A stretch of 64,000 nt of DNA, taken from the NCBI RefSeq assembly GCF_014050525.1, contig NZ_JACGAG010000003.1, positions 124,001 through 188,000 on the forward strand, given 5' to 3'. Shown one piece after another: positions 47,445 through 55,912 of this stretch. Under the pieces are notes generated by a model, which did not search any database, had not been told where the DNA came from, and saw nothing but the letters and a program-made list of their open reading frames with translations. The DNA is from Clostridium sp. cel8 (GTDB lineage Bacteria > Bacillota > Clostridia > Clostridiales > Clostridiaceae). The translations under genes were made by a program, and so were the position numbers. Position 1 is the stretch's first letter. Each line of letters begins with the position of its first letter.

Positions 47445-48215
47445 ATGGATGTTAATAATACATTAAATACAGCTGTTTATGCAGGAAAAATACTCCTTGA
47501 AAGTGGTGCAGAGATATATAGAATAGAAGAAACAATGAAGAGGATATGTAATTCCTGTGGAGTTATGGATGTCGACACTTTCGTCACTATAAACGTAATA
47601 ATAATATCTGCAAAAAATGAATTTGGACAAAATATATCCTTGATAAAAAGAGCTAAAAGAAAAGGTCAAAATTTAGAAAAAATATCTCAGGTAAACAATA
47701 TCTCAAGACATATAAAGGATTCAGGTTATACCCTTAGCGATATTAAAAATATGCTTATAAAAATTGATAATTTAAAGCCCTATAGCATAAAGACAAATGT
47801 ACTTTCCTCTGGAGGAGTTTCTGGATTTTTTTGCCTTGTTTTTGGAGGAAACATAGAGGACTTTATTGTGTCATTTATTATAGGCTGTCTTATAAATTTA
47901 ATTTCCTCAACATTAAAATATTTTCAATCTAATGAGTTTTTCATAAATACAATATGTGGTGCAGTTACTGCCTTAATAGCTCTTTCCAGTACATTTCTTA
48001 ACATTGGAACACATACAGACACTATAATAATAGGCTCTATTATGGTTCTTGTTCCAGGAATAGCTATAACAAATGCAATAAGAGATACTATAGCAGGGGA
48101 TCTTCTATCAGGAATTTTAGGAGCTATAGAAGCACTTCTAGTTGCAGTAGCAATTGCAGTTGGAACTGGAATTATAATAAGGCTTTGGATTATTACAGGA
48201 GGTATGAGATTATGA
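47445..48215 (+). CDS. Threonine/serine exporter, ThrE N-terminal (YjjP-like) subunit
   Basis: DUF1212/ThrE family protein of 256 residues. A soluble N-terminal part (AGKILLESGAEIYRIEETM, motif typical of the family) precedes five hydrophobic segments after residue ~118, including VPGIAITNAIRDTIAGDLLSG. In split systems it works with a DUF3815 (YjjB-like) partner, here the next gene. ATG follows AAGGAAAGATTAAA. One of only four plus-strand genes in the window; shares a 192-base divergent region with glyA. Confidence 0.9.
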   Translation: MDVNNTLNTAVYAGKILLESGAEIYRIEETMKRICNSCGVMDVDTFVTINVIIISAKNEFGQNISLIKRAKRKGQNLEKISQVNNISRHIKDSGYTLSDIKNMLIKIDNLKPYSIKTNVLSSGGVSGFFCLVFGGNIEDFIVSFIIGCLINLISSTLKYFQSNEFFINTICGAVTALIALSSTFLNIGTHTDTIIIGSIMVLVPGIAITNAIRDTIAGDLLSGILGAIEALLVAVAIAVGTGIIIRLWIITGGMRL

Positions 48216-48700
48216 TAGTTAGTTCTATATATGCTTTAATTGCCACTTTATGCTTTGGTGTGCTTTCAAATATAAGAGGCAGAGATTTGATATTCTCTTC
48301 AATAGGTGGAGGTATCACATGGTTTATCTATTTACTAACTTTCCATTATTTTCATTCTTCTATAATATTTGCCTACTTTATGGCATCATTAATTGGATCT
48401 TTATACTCGGAAATAATGGCTCGTGTTCTTAAAACACCTGTAACTTCTTTTGTAATAGGTGCTATAATACCTCTTGTTCCTGGAGGTGGAATGTACAATA
48501 CAATGTTTGAAACTGTCCAAGGAAATATAGATGGATCAATTGAAACAGGCATACAAACTCTTGCAATAGCAGGTACAATAGCAGTTGGAGTATTTTCAGT
48601 GTCTTCCATATCAAAAGCCTATATTTTGTTCAAAAGAAAAATACACATGCAAAAACTTAAAATTATGAAGAATAAATTTAAAACAAATAATTCTAGATAA
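48212..48700 (+). CDS. Threonine/serine exporter, DUF3815 (YjjB-like) subunit
   Basis: Membrane protein of 162 residues with four to five hydrophobic helices and the family motif FVIGAIIPLVPGGGMYNTMF. It supplies the C-terminal half of a ThrE transporter. ATG at 48212 overlaps the upstream TGA (ATGA), with GGAGG in the end of the first gene, indicating translational coupling. The 5' extension to 48185 is not needed. A terminator follows four bases after the stop. Confidence 0.9.
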   Translation: MIVSSIYALIATLCFGVLSNIRGRDLIFSSIGGGITWFIYLLTFHYFHSSIIFAYFMASLIGSLYSEIMARVLKTPVTSFVIGAIIPLVPGGGMYNTMFETVQGNIDGSIETGIQTLAIAGTIAVGVFSVSSISKAYILFKRKIHMQKLKIMKNKFKTNNSR

Positions 48701-48703
48701 AAA

Positions 48704-48725
48704 GTGGACTTAAAAACAAGTCCAC
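48704..48725. terminator. Bidirectional terminator between the exporter and the CsoR-like gene
   Basis: Arms gtggactt / aagtccac with a six-base loop, A/T runs on both sides, between two converging genes. Confidence 0.85.
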
Positions 48726-48749
48726 CCTAAAATATAATTAATATTATAC

Positions 48750-49022
48750 CTATTTAAGAAACATAGTAAGTATTGAAATAAGCTCTTCTATCTTTTTCTC
48801 TTCAGATCTATTGTCCTCTTTAGAAACAAAACATGTTTTTGCATAGTTTTGAAGAATCAATCCACCTACTTTATTTATCGCTGCTCTAACTGCTGCAATC
48901 TGTATGAGAATATCTTTACAACAGCTTTCACTTTCAATCATCTTTTCAATTCCCTTTATCTGTCCCTCTACTCTTCTAAGTCTTACTTGAATATCTTTAT
49001 TTGTAACTAATTTTTCCTCCAA
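48750..49022 (-). CDS. CsoR/RcnR (DUF156) family repressor, CstR-like
   Basis: All-helical repressor of about 90 residues: IQVRLRRVEGQIKGIEKMI (DNA-binding helix 1), then SESCCKDILIQIAAVRAA and ILQNYAKTC. In copper sensors the ligands are Cys, His and Cys at spacing 25 and 4; here those positions are Cys35, Tyr60 and Cys64. Loss of the His with both Cys kept is the pattern of persulfide-sensing CstR-type members. No ATG is available; TTG at 49022 fits the AGGAAGTGG site, GTG at 49031 is too close to it. It starts 20 bases after the HAD gene, so likely co-transcribed with it. Confidence 0.85.
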   Translation of the reverse strand: MEEKLVTNKDIQVRLRRVEGQIKGIEKMIESESCCKDILIQIAAVRAAINKVGGLILQNYAKTCFVSKEDNRSEEKKIEELISILTMFLK

Positions 49023-49042
49023 AATATCCACTTCCTATTTTG

Positions 49043-49873
49043 TTAATTTAATATAAATTTATCTATAACTTCACCTATAGCTCCCTCATTATTATCTTTT
49101 GAAGTTACATAATCAGCACATTGTTTTACAGGATCTTTAGCATTTGATACTGCAACACCAAATGCCTCACTTTCAATCATGCTTATATCATTTTCATCAT
49201 TTCCAATAGTTATACATTCATCTATTGGTATATTATAATATCTTGCCAAAAGATTTACACCACTTCCTTTAGATACTCCCTTATTCATTATTTCAATATT
49301 TGTAATTTCTGAACTTGTTATCTCTATATCTTGTACATTCTTTAATTTTTCTCTTAGCCTGCTCAAATAATTCAAATCCTCATCAATTACAACTATTTTA
49401 TTGATATCTATATCTTTTTCATTTGCAATTGATTTTAAATCAGGCATTACCCTTATTTCTATTCTAAGTTTTCTATCAAGTTTGCGACTAAATTCATAGA
49501 GATTTTTAGCTGACATTGTAAATTGCTCTGTATAAATAGTATTTTCATCATAAAAATGATAATATGTATCATCTTTTTCTTCTCTAAATATATCTATCAT
49601 TTCAAGTACTCTATTTTTATCTATACAACTTTTATAAATAATTCCGCCATCACCATCAAGTAAAATAGCACCATTACTACATATAACTGGCTGACCTTTT
49701 GCAGTCATTTCCGAATAAGCCCTAAGTGCACTTGGAAGCCTTCCAGAACAAAGTACAAATTTCACTCCCATATTTAAAGCTTTATTTATTCTATCCATAT
49801 TATAATCACATATTAATTTTTTGTCATTCAAAAGTGTTCCATCTAAATCTACAGCTATAAGTTTATATTTCAC
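49043..49873 (-). CDS. Cof-type HAD-IIB phosphatase
   Basis: Haloacid dehalogenase-family hydrolase of 276 residues. Motif I is AVDLDGTLLNDKK with both catalytic aspartates, motif II LCSGR, and motif IV TIGNDENDISMIE. A IIB cap domain fills the middle. Substrates in this family are sugar phosphates, FMN or similar; none can be inferred. GTG start after AGGAGGTTTTTTT. Confidence 0.9.
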   Translation of the reverse strand: MKYKLIAVDLDGTLLNDKKLICDYNMDRINKALNMGVKFVLCSGRLPSALRAYSEMTAKGQPVICSNGAILLDGDGGIIYKSCIDKNRVLEMIDIFREEKDDTYYHFYDENTIYTEQFTMSAKNLYEFSRKLDRKLRIEIRVMPDLKSIANEKDIDINKIVVIDEDLNYLSRLREKLKNVQDIEITSSEITNIEIMNKGVSKGSGVNLLARYYNIPIDECITIGNDENDISMIESEAFGVAVSNAKDPVKQCADYVTSKDNNEGAIGEVIDKFILN

Positions 49874-49974
49874 AAAAAAACCTCCTAAAAAAATTTATAG
49901 AATCTAAAAATTAGTAATAAACTATATTTTAAAACATATCTTTAATATATAGTAATTACATTAAGGTGTTAAAA

Positions 49975-50451
49975 ATGAAAAAAATATTATTATATGCTAC
50001 CATAATATTTACAATATTTATTTTACTTACAGGATGTACTAATAATTTAAATTTATTAAATCTAAACTCAAAAAAACCAAATAAATTCTACTATACAGCT
50101 AAACTTCTAAAATATATAAATCAAGAAAAGCCTTCAAAATGCATTATGTCAGAAACTAATTTTCACAAAGAAAAACAATTAGATGCTAAAACTGTTGAAG
50201 ACATAAAAACTATGTTCAAATCTTTAGATGAAAAAAACTTTATAGAAAGCGTTAAAAATCTTCCTTCAAAACCTAAATATAAAATAATTCTAACCTTCAA
50301 AGAAGAAAAACTGCTTATAAATGTATACAATGAAAATTATATATCAGTATATCCCTGGGATGGCATTTACAGCATGGACTACATAGATACAAGTAAAATA
50401 CCTGTATCTTTAAATTTATATAACTTAGGAAACTATGTATTTAAGCAATAA
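49975..50451 (+). CDS. Putative lipoprotein of unknown function
   Basis: A 158-residue protein with a lipoprotein signal: charged MKKI, hydrophobic stretch, and lipobox LLTGC at residue ~20. The mature part is Lys/Asn-rich with FYYTAKLLKYINQEKPSKC and SVYPWDGIYSMDYIDTSKIP. It resembles small clostridial lipoproteins of uncharacterised DUF families, but I cannot name one with certainty. The frame opens at GTG 49966; ATG at 49975 follows TAAGGTGTTAAAA. It is divergent from the HAD gene and 83 bases before the DUF4397 gene. Confidence 0.8.
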   Translation: MKKILLYATIIFTIFILLTGCTNNLNLLNLNSKKPNKFYYTAKLLKYINQEKPSKCIMSETNFHKEKQLDAKTVEDIKTMFKSLDEKNFIESVKNLPSKPKYKIILTFKEEKLLINVYNENYISVYPWDGIYSMDYIDTSKIPVSLNLYNLGNYVFKQ

Positions 50452-50534
50452 TTTTATACTATATAATTGTATCACAGAATAAAGAGTACACATATATTAT
50501 ATAATGTGAATCAATTAATAAAAGGTGGCGCGTA

Positions 50535-51185
50535 ATGTTTATTTCTCCTTATCCATTTTTCAAAAATTACTATAGGGCAATTAACCCTATTTCCTATGTT
50601 AGAATGCTAAATTCAAGTGTAAATTCAACTCCAGTGGATATATACTTCAACGATAGACTAATTTTTAAAAATCTGAAATATAAATCATTCTCAGATTACA
50701 TGCCTTTTCCTGCTGGTACTTATGACATAACAATATTTCCTGCTGGTACTACTAAAAATGCATTATTTAATAGAAGTGTATTTTTACCACCAAGTAAAAT
50801 ATGGACTGTGGCAGTTTCAGGAAATTATCCAAATATAAATATTATTCCCATAGAAGATGTCATAAGGCCAAAACTTCCAAATAAGGCTCTAATTAAATTT
50901 GTAAACTTATTTAACAGTACTATAAATTTAGATGTAATCTTAAGCGATGGCAAAACTTTGTTCAAAGACGTTCCATATACAGGTGTTTCTACTTATAAAT
51001 CCCTTCAACCTGGAACATACACAATCTATATAGCTAAAAACAAAGGAGAAAAACTACTTACTGTACCTCAAATGACATTGACACCAAATAGATTTTACAG
51101 CATTTATGCAGTTGGAAATTCAACAGATCCTTTAAATATGCAACTTCTTATTCCACTTGATGGAAATAGCTATTTAAAAATATGA
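50535..51185 (+). CDS. DUF4397 domain protein
   Basis: A 216-residue protein made of two similar beta-rich repeats. Repeat 1 is YVRMLNSSVNSTPVDIYFND with FPAGTYDITIFPAG; repeat 2 is IKFVNLFNSTINLDVILSDG with LQPGTYTIYIAKN. DUF4397 is found in secreted or spore-surface proteins, but no signal peptide is evident here, so a mother-cell or spore-coat location is possible. ATG follows AAAGGTGG. It ends seven bases before a bidirectional terminator. Confidence 0.85.
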   Translation: MFISPYPFFKNYYRAINPISYVRMLNSSVNSTPVDIYFNDRLIFKNLKYKSFSDYMPFPAGTYDITIFPAGTTKNALFNRSVFLPPSKIWTVAVSGNYPNINIIPIEDVIRPKLPNKALIKFVNLFNSTINLDVILSDGKTLFKDVPYTGVSTYKSLQPGTYTIYIAKNKGEKLLTVPQMTLTPNRFYSIYAVGNSTDPLNMQLLIPLDGNSYLKI

Positions 51186-51191
51186 TAAAAC

Positions 51192-51226
51192 ATTTTAGGG
51201 TTGACACATTGTGCCAACCTTAAAAT
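51192..51226. terminator. Bidirectional terminator between DUF4397 and LUD genes
   Basis: Seventeen-base arms (51192-51208 and 51210-51226) with two wobble positions, between converging genes and flanked by A/T runs. Confidence 0.85.
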
Positions 51227-51230
51227 TATT

Positions 51231-51872
51231 TTAATATCCCAAATCTTTATTTAAAATAATAACTTTTATCCTACCTTTTATTTTCTGCCTTTTTATTAGA
51301 GAATATTCATTGCAAATTCTATTGTCACTTTTGCAATCAACACAATAACCAAGTCTAGTACAAGGTGTATTTGAATCCAATCTCTTTGTATTTGCAGGTG
51401 CTGCATTATATTTTACTCTGTCTATTGCAGCCTTAACATCTCGTACAATCTTATTAACCCCAATTATTACAATAACTTGATCTGGTCCATACATCATTGC
51501 AGCTACTCTATTTCCAGTTCCATCTACATTATACAGTTCTCCATTTTCTGTTACAGCATTACTGCTCACTATATAATCATCGCACATGAAACTCTTTCTA
51601 AATATATCTTTTATTTCGTCAGGCTTAAGTCCTTTTTTATATCTGTCTAGAAAATTATAATTTCCACTTCTTAAAAAGTCTATTACTCCGGTTTCAAAAA
51701 GTGTCATTGAACCTCCTACTGATACAGTATCCCCTTCTTTTATAAGAGATTTTAACTTCTCTAGAAGTTCCTTCTCGTCATTTACTAAAAATCCTTCCAT
51801 ATTATTCTTTTCAAGAGATTTGATAGTCCTTAAAATTTTTTGTTCCTTTACCCACATTTCATTTTTATCCAT
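51231..51872 (-). CDS. LUD domain protein (LutC/YkgG-like, DUF162)
   Basis: Stand-alone LUD-family protein of 213 residues, the family of lactate-utilisation LutC. Conserved blocks are GDTVSVGGSMTLFETGVI and VDGTGNRVAAMMYGPDQVI. It also has a cysteine-rich C-terminal stretch, CTRLGYCVDCKSDNRIC (residues ~175-193), suggesting a metal or Fe-S site. No lutA or lutB accompanies it, so lactate oxidation is not implied. ATG follows AAAAGGAGGACAATT. Confidence 0.88.
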   Translation of the reverse strand: MDKNEMWVKEQKILRTIKSLEKNNMEGFLVNDEKELLEKLKSLIKEGDTVSVGGSMTLFETGVIDFLRSGNYNFLDRYKKGLKPDEIKDIFRKSFMCDDYIVSSNAVTENGELYNVDGTGNRVAAMMYGPDQVIVIIGVNKIVRDVKAAIDRVKYNAAPANTKRLDSNTPCTRLGYCVDCKSDNRICNEYSLIKRQKIKGRIKVIILNKDLGY

Positions 51873-51912
51873 AATTGTCCTCCTTTTGATTTTTATTTTA
51901 TGAAAATATAAT

Positions 51913-52482
51913 TTACTCTTTTAAAAGTTGATCCAAAGTAGGTATCATATCTATATTTTCAAATCCAAAATGCTTTAAAAAAGTTTCTGTTGTACTATAA
52001 AGTATAGGCCTTCCTGGGACATTTAATCTACCACTTTCTTTTATAAGACCTTTTTGAAGTAAGTTATATATAGCTCTATCACTTTTTACTCCTCTTATTT
52101 CGTCTATATCAACCCTTGTTATTGGTTGCTTATAAGCAATTATAGACAATGTTTCAAGAGATGCCTGAGATAACGACTGTCTCGAATTTGGTCCAAGCAG
52201 TTTCTCAACATATTTGCTATTTTCATTTTTAGTAACCAAACTATATTTACCTTCTGAACATATAACTTTTATTCCTCTATCTGAAGCTTTATACAACTCT
52301 ATCATTTCATCCATAATACTTCTAGTAAACTCAATGCTACACTCTATTATTTTAGCAATTTTTCCTATATCCATAGCTTCACCAGATACAAATAATAGTG
52401 ATTCAATTACCGAAAAATATATATTATGATTGTTTTTATGTTTATCTATTTCAGTAATATTACAGTGTTTTTTATTGTCCAA
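51913..52482 (-). CDS. scpB: Segregation and condensation protein ScpB
   Basis: Winged-helix partner of ScpA in the SMC complex for chromosome segregation. Conserved LSQASLETLSIIAYKQPITR and the RGVKSDRAIYNLLQKGLI region cover residues ~100-145. Length 189 residues. The TTG start overlaps the 3' end of scpA by 11 bases and AAGGGACAG lies upstream within scpA. A 15-20 residue extension before FSVIESLLFVSGEAM is longer than usual, so a later start cannot be excluded. Confidence 0.94.
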   Translation of the reverse strand: MDNKKHCNITEIDKHKNNHNIYFSVIESLLFVSGEAMDIGKIAKIIECSIEFTRSIMDEMIELYKASDRGIKVICSEGKYSLVTKNENSKYVEKLLGPNSRQSLSQASLETLSIIAYKQPITRVDIDEIRGVKSDRAIYNLLQKGLIKESGRLNVPGRPILYSTTETFLKHFGFENIDMIPTLDQLLKE

Positions 52483-53221
52483 ATTTAACTGTCCCTTCTA
52501 CATAAATTTCATCAAAAGCAAATCTTTGAGCTATAGTAACTATTCCTCGTTTTGCAAGCTCTAAAAGTGCCACAAAAGTAACTACTTTTTCAATTTTAAA
52601 TTTGCATTTATTCAATATATTTGAGAATCGAATTGTTTGTCCAGTTTTCACACTTTCCTTAATATATTGCATTTTATCTTCTACTTTAAATCTATCCATT
52701 GGTATATCTTTTATAAATTCATTTTCTATATTCAACTTATCCATATATAATTTCATCAATTTAGAGTATATATTATATAATCTAAGTATTGTTACATTTT
52801 TTAGGATATCATCACTTTTAGAATTATCCTTTTTCGTAACTATTATTTCTGGTTTTTTACTAAAGCTTATTCCTATCTCTTTTTCACGTTTTCTCAAAAA
52901 CTCAGCAGCCTTTTTAAATTTTCTATACTCTAAAAGCTTGTTTACAAGTTCGGTTCTAGGATCTTCATCTTCATCATTATTTTCAGAAACACTTTTTGGC
53001 AATAGTGTTTTAGATTTTATTTCAAGAAGAGTTGAAGCCATAACAATGAATTCAGAAGTCAATTCAAGATCCATTTCATTCATTCTACTTATATATTCTA
53101 TATATTGATTAGTTATTTCATGAATTTTCACATCATATATATCCATTTTGTTCTTTTTTACAAGATGGAGAAGCAAATCAAATGGACCCTCAAAATTTTC
53201 TATTTTTATATTCAAAGACAT
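52472..53221 (-). CDS. scpA: Segregation and condensation protein ScpA
   Basis: Kleisin subunit of the SMC-ScpAB condensin. The N-terminal block INIENFEGPFDLLLHLVKKNK-type (seen: ENFEGPFDLLLHLVKKNKMD) binds SMC; the C-terminal winged helix is VTFVALLELAKRGIVTIAQ. Length 249 residues. ATG at 53221 follows CTGGAGGAAATTGAAG; an in-frame start nine codons earlier is less likely. It overlaps the end of cca by 32 bases. Confidence 0.95.
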   Translation of the reverse strand: MSLNIKIENFEGPFDLLLHLVKKNKMDIYDVKIHEITNQYIEYISRMNEMDLELTSEFIVMASTLLEIKSKTLLPKSVSENNDEDEDPRTELVNKLLEYRKFKKAAEFLRKREKEIGISFSKKPEIIVTKKDNSKSDDILKNVTILRLYNIYSKLMKLYMDKLNIENEFIKDIPMDRFKVEDKMQYIKESVKTGQTIRFSNILNKCKFKIEKVVTFVALLELAKRGIVTIAQRFAFDEIYVEGTVKFGQ

Positions 53222-54377
53222 CTTCAATTTCCTCCAGATTTTCACCAACTTCTATGCCAGTATTTAATTTTAATTTTAATATATCTTTCAGTATATTTCC
53301 AATACATTTTCCACTATCTACTCCAAATGATTTTATTTTATTTCCATCAATATCTAAAGTACACTTAGATATATTATTTATATAATTATATAATTTATAT
53401 TTAAATTCGCAGTTCCATCCTAAATATGACATGCTATACTTTGGTATATCCTTTAATACCAGATAAATGCTATAGTTGTCTTTTGAATCTTTTAGTGATT
53501 GTTTCAATATTTGTTCATTTTTTGACAAATAGATTATTGATTTTTTTAAGTCGCTATCCAAAATAGAATTATCCATAAGAGAAACTATATCACTCTTATT
53601 TTTAACTGAATAAAATAAGTTTAAAAATCTCATATTTATATCTTTATATTCTGCTATTGAATTTGGTTTTCCTATGAAATTATAATCGATTAAAAATATA
53701 TTAAATTTTCCTAAAAGTATAAATGAATCTGTCCATTTTTCTTCACTACAAATAAGATATATTTCTCTTATTATTCTATCATTACTTATGCTTTTTAAAA
53801 CTTTATCCTCTAAACAACCTGCTATTTCATCTCTATCTTCAATGGAAAATCCATACCTTGCAGCATATCTTATAGCTCTAAATATTCTCGTTGGATCTTC
53901 TCTATAACTTTCTATATGTATTTTTTTTATAATCCCTTTTTTTATATGGGAAATCCCATCATACAGATCAATAAGCTGTTTTGAATTCAAATTATATGCC
54001 AGTGCATTTATAGTAAAATCTCTTCTATAAAGGTCATGTACTATATCAGAAGGCTCTACTTTAGGAAGTGCCCCAGAAAACTCATATATTTCACATCTAC
54101 ACCTTATGAGATCTATATTAACACCATTTTTAAACTTTACAGAAGCAGTTTGAAATTTTTCGTGATATTTAAAACTTTCAATTTCACTTATATTTTCAAT
54201 AACAATCATTGGATTTGCATTTAAGCATATATCAATATCATGTACTTTTATACCCATTAATATGTCCCTAACTGCTCCTCCCACTATATACACATCTATA
54301 TGTTTTAATTTGCACACATCTTTTATCAAATCTATGGCATATCTTTCTTTGGGATCAAGTTTATATAATATATCCAC
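53190..54377 (-). CDS. cca: CCA-adding tRNA nucleotidyltransferase (class II)
   Basis: Class II nucleotidyltransferase of 395 residues. Head-domain motifs are VYIVGGAVRDILMG and the metal-binding DIDICL at ~residue 48; RRDFTINALAYN and DPTRIFRAIRYAARYGF are the neck motifs. It could be CCA-adding or poly(A) polymerase, which cannot be told apart by eye; a Firmicute with one such gene normally uses it as CCA enzyme. No HD domain is visible. GTG start after AGGAGAGATAAAA. First of cca-scpA-scpB, all overlapping. Confidence 0.9.
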   Translation of the reverse strand: MDILYKLDPKERYAIDLIKDVCKLKHIDVYIVGGAVRDILMGIKVHDIDICLNANPMIVIENISEIESFKYHEKFQTASVKFKNGVNIDLIRCRCEIYEFSGALPKVEPSDIVHDLYRRDFTINALAYNLNSKQLIDLYDGISHIKKGIIKKIHIESYREDPTRIFRAIRYAARYGFSIEDRDEIAGCLEDKVLKSISNDRIIREIYLICSEEKWTDSFILLGKFNIFLIDYNFIGKPNSIAEYKDINMRFLNLFYSVKNKSDIVSLMDNSILDSDLKKSIIYLSKNEQILKQSLKDSKDNYSIYLVLKDIPKYSMSYLGWNCEFKYKLYNYINNISKCTLDIDGNKIKSFGVDSGKCIGNILKDILKLKLNTGIEVGENLEEIEDVFEYKNRKF

Positions 54378-54398
54378 TTTTATCTCTCCTGTTTAATT

Positions 54399-54432
54399 AA
54401 AGGCAGAAAATCAAAAATTATTTTCTGCCTTT
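54399..54432 (-). terminator. Intrinsic terminator of dacF
   Basis: Perfect 12-base arms aaaggcagaaaa / ttttctgccttt with a ten-base loop, between dacF and cca. Confidence 0.85.
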
Positions 54433-54494
54433 ATTATACCATTGTATATTAATAAATAAGAAATTTTCTCAAAAATCAACCTAATTACACTCTA

Positions 54495-55739
54495 TTATAC
54501 TCCCTTATTTATTATATTAGTAAGACTATTTTTTAAGTTTTCAATAATTCCTGGCAATTTTACATCTCTATCACAATACAATTGAACTTTTCCAACTAAT
54601 TTACCATTTACAAAAACATTGCAATAGCCTATTATATCATTTTTCTTATACCTTTTCTTATCCTTATTGAGAACACACTTAGTAGTTACCTTTTCATTGC
54701 TAGTCTTATCCATAACAACATTTAAATCATCTTTTGCAACTGCGTAGAAAAATTTATCGCCTTTTTTATTTAAGTTAATCTTTTTTATATTATCACCTTT
54801 TTTAATTACATCTAAAGATTTATATTTAGAAAATCCATAATTCATAAGCATACTTGCATCTTTATTTCTTATCTTATAAGAAGGTGATCCCATAATAACT
54901 GCAAGCATTCTTACATTATCCCTAGTTGAGGTTGCTGATATACAATACTTAGCTGCATCTGTAAATCCTGTTTTAAGCCCATCGCATCCTTTGAAAAATC
55001 TAACTAGTTTATTGTGATTTACAAGTTCTATTGGAGTTTTTCTACCTTCAGATATAGTTTCCATATATGTTCCAGTGTACTTCAATATTTTAGGGTGTTT
55101 TAAAAGTTCCCTTGACATTATAGATATATCATAAGCTGTGGTCAAATGCCCTGGCGCTGTAAGCCCAGTACAATTTTTGAAAGTAGTATCCTTCATTCCA
55201 AGCTCCTTAGCTCTTTTATTCATCATATTAACAAAAGCCTGTTCCGTTCCTCCTAAGTATTCAGCCATAGCCACTGCTGCATCATTTCCCGACGCTATTC
55301 CTATACCCTTTATAAGATCTTCAACAGTTCTAACCTCTCCTGTGTCCAGAAGCATTGAACTTCCACCCATTTTCTTTGCATTTTCACTTACAGTTACCTT
55401 ATCTTTTAAACTTATCTTTCCTGAATCCACAGCTTCCATAGTCAAAAGCATAGTCATTATTTTTGTCACAGATGCAGGTTCAAATTTTTCATGTGCATTC
55501 TTTTGAAATATTATTTTACCAGATAAAGGCTCCATGAGAAGTGCAGATTTTGCATTTACATTTATATTTCCACTATCTTCAGTATTACTATCATCTTCTT
55601 CACTATATACACTATTCACGCTATTTTCATCTATAGACTTTTCATATGCTTTTACATTAAATCCGAATACATTGCATATTCCAATTGTAAATACAAAAAT
55701 TAGTACCTTACTTAAAAAAATCCTGTATTTCCCTATCAT
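54495..55739 (-). CDS. dacF: D-alanyl-D-alanine carboxypeptidase, DacF-type PBP
   Basis: Low-molecular-weight penicillin-binding protein of 414 residues. Signal peptide FLSKVLIFVFTIGICNVFG is followed by an acidic spacer. Active-site motifs are SVTK in EPASVTKIMTMLL (~residue 90), SGN in GIASGNDAAVAMAEYL and KTG in CDGLKTGFTDAAKYC. The C-terminal PBP5_C beta domain ends in an amphipathic helix. DacF in Bacillus and Clostridium acts in spore cortex formation, and the gene is usually next to spoIIA. Here spoIIA is not downstream. ATG follows GAAAGGAGAGAATTAA. Confidence 0.9.
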   Translation of the reverse strand: MIGKYRIFLSKVLIFVFTIGICNVFGFNVKAYEKSIDENSVNSVYSEEDDSNTEDSGNINVNAKSALLMEPLSGKIIFQKNAHEKFEPASVTKIMTMLLTMEAVDSGKISLKDKVTVSENAKKMGGSSMLLDTGEVRTVEDLIKGIGIASGNDAAVAMAEYLGGTEQAFVNMMNKRAKELGMKDTTFKNCTGLTAPGHLTTAYDISIMSRELLKHPKILKYTGTYMETISEGRKTPIELVNHNKLVRFFKGCDGLKTGFTDAAKYCISATSTRDNVRMLAVIMGSPSYKIRNKDASMLMNYGFSKYKSLDVIKKGDNIKKINLNKKGDKFFYAVAKDDLNVVMDKTSNEKVTTKCVLNKDKKRYKKNDIIGYCNVFVNGKLVGKVQLYCDRDVKLPGIIENLKNSLTNIINKGV

Positions 55740-55858
55740 TTAATTCTCTCCTTTCAAATACTATTTCATTAAAATTATAATAATATTATCCTTATTATTC
55801 TCAACATAACATATCAATTATTCATAGGGAAACAGGCAATTTTTACAAAAAATAAATA

Positions 55859-55907
55859 AAATAAGAATCATAAATCAAAGTATATACTTTAATTCTTGAT
55901 CCTTATT
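55859..55907 (-). terminator. Imperfect long hairpin after the xer-like gene
   Basis: AT-rich imperfect inverted repeat from aaataagaatca to gatccttattt around the centre gtatatac, followed on the minus strand by TTTATTTATTTTTTG. Confidence 0.6.
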
Positions 55908-55912
55908 TACAA

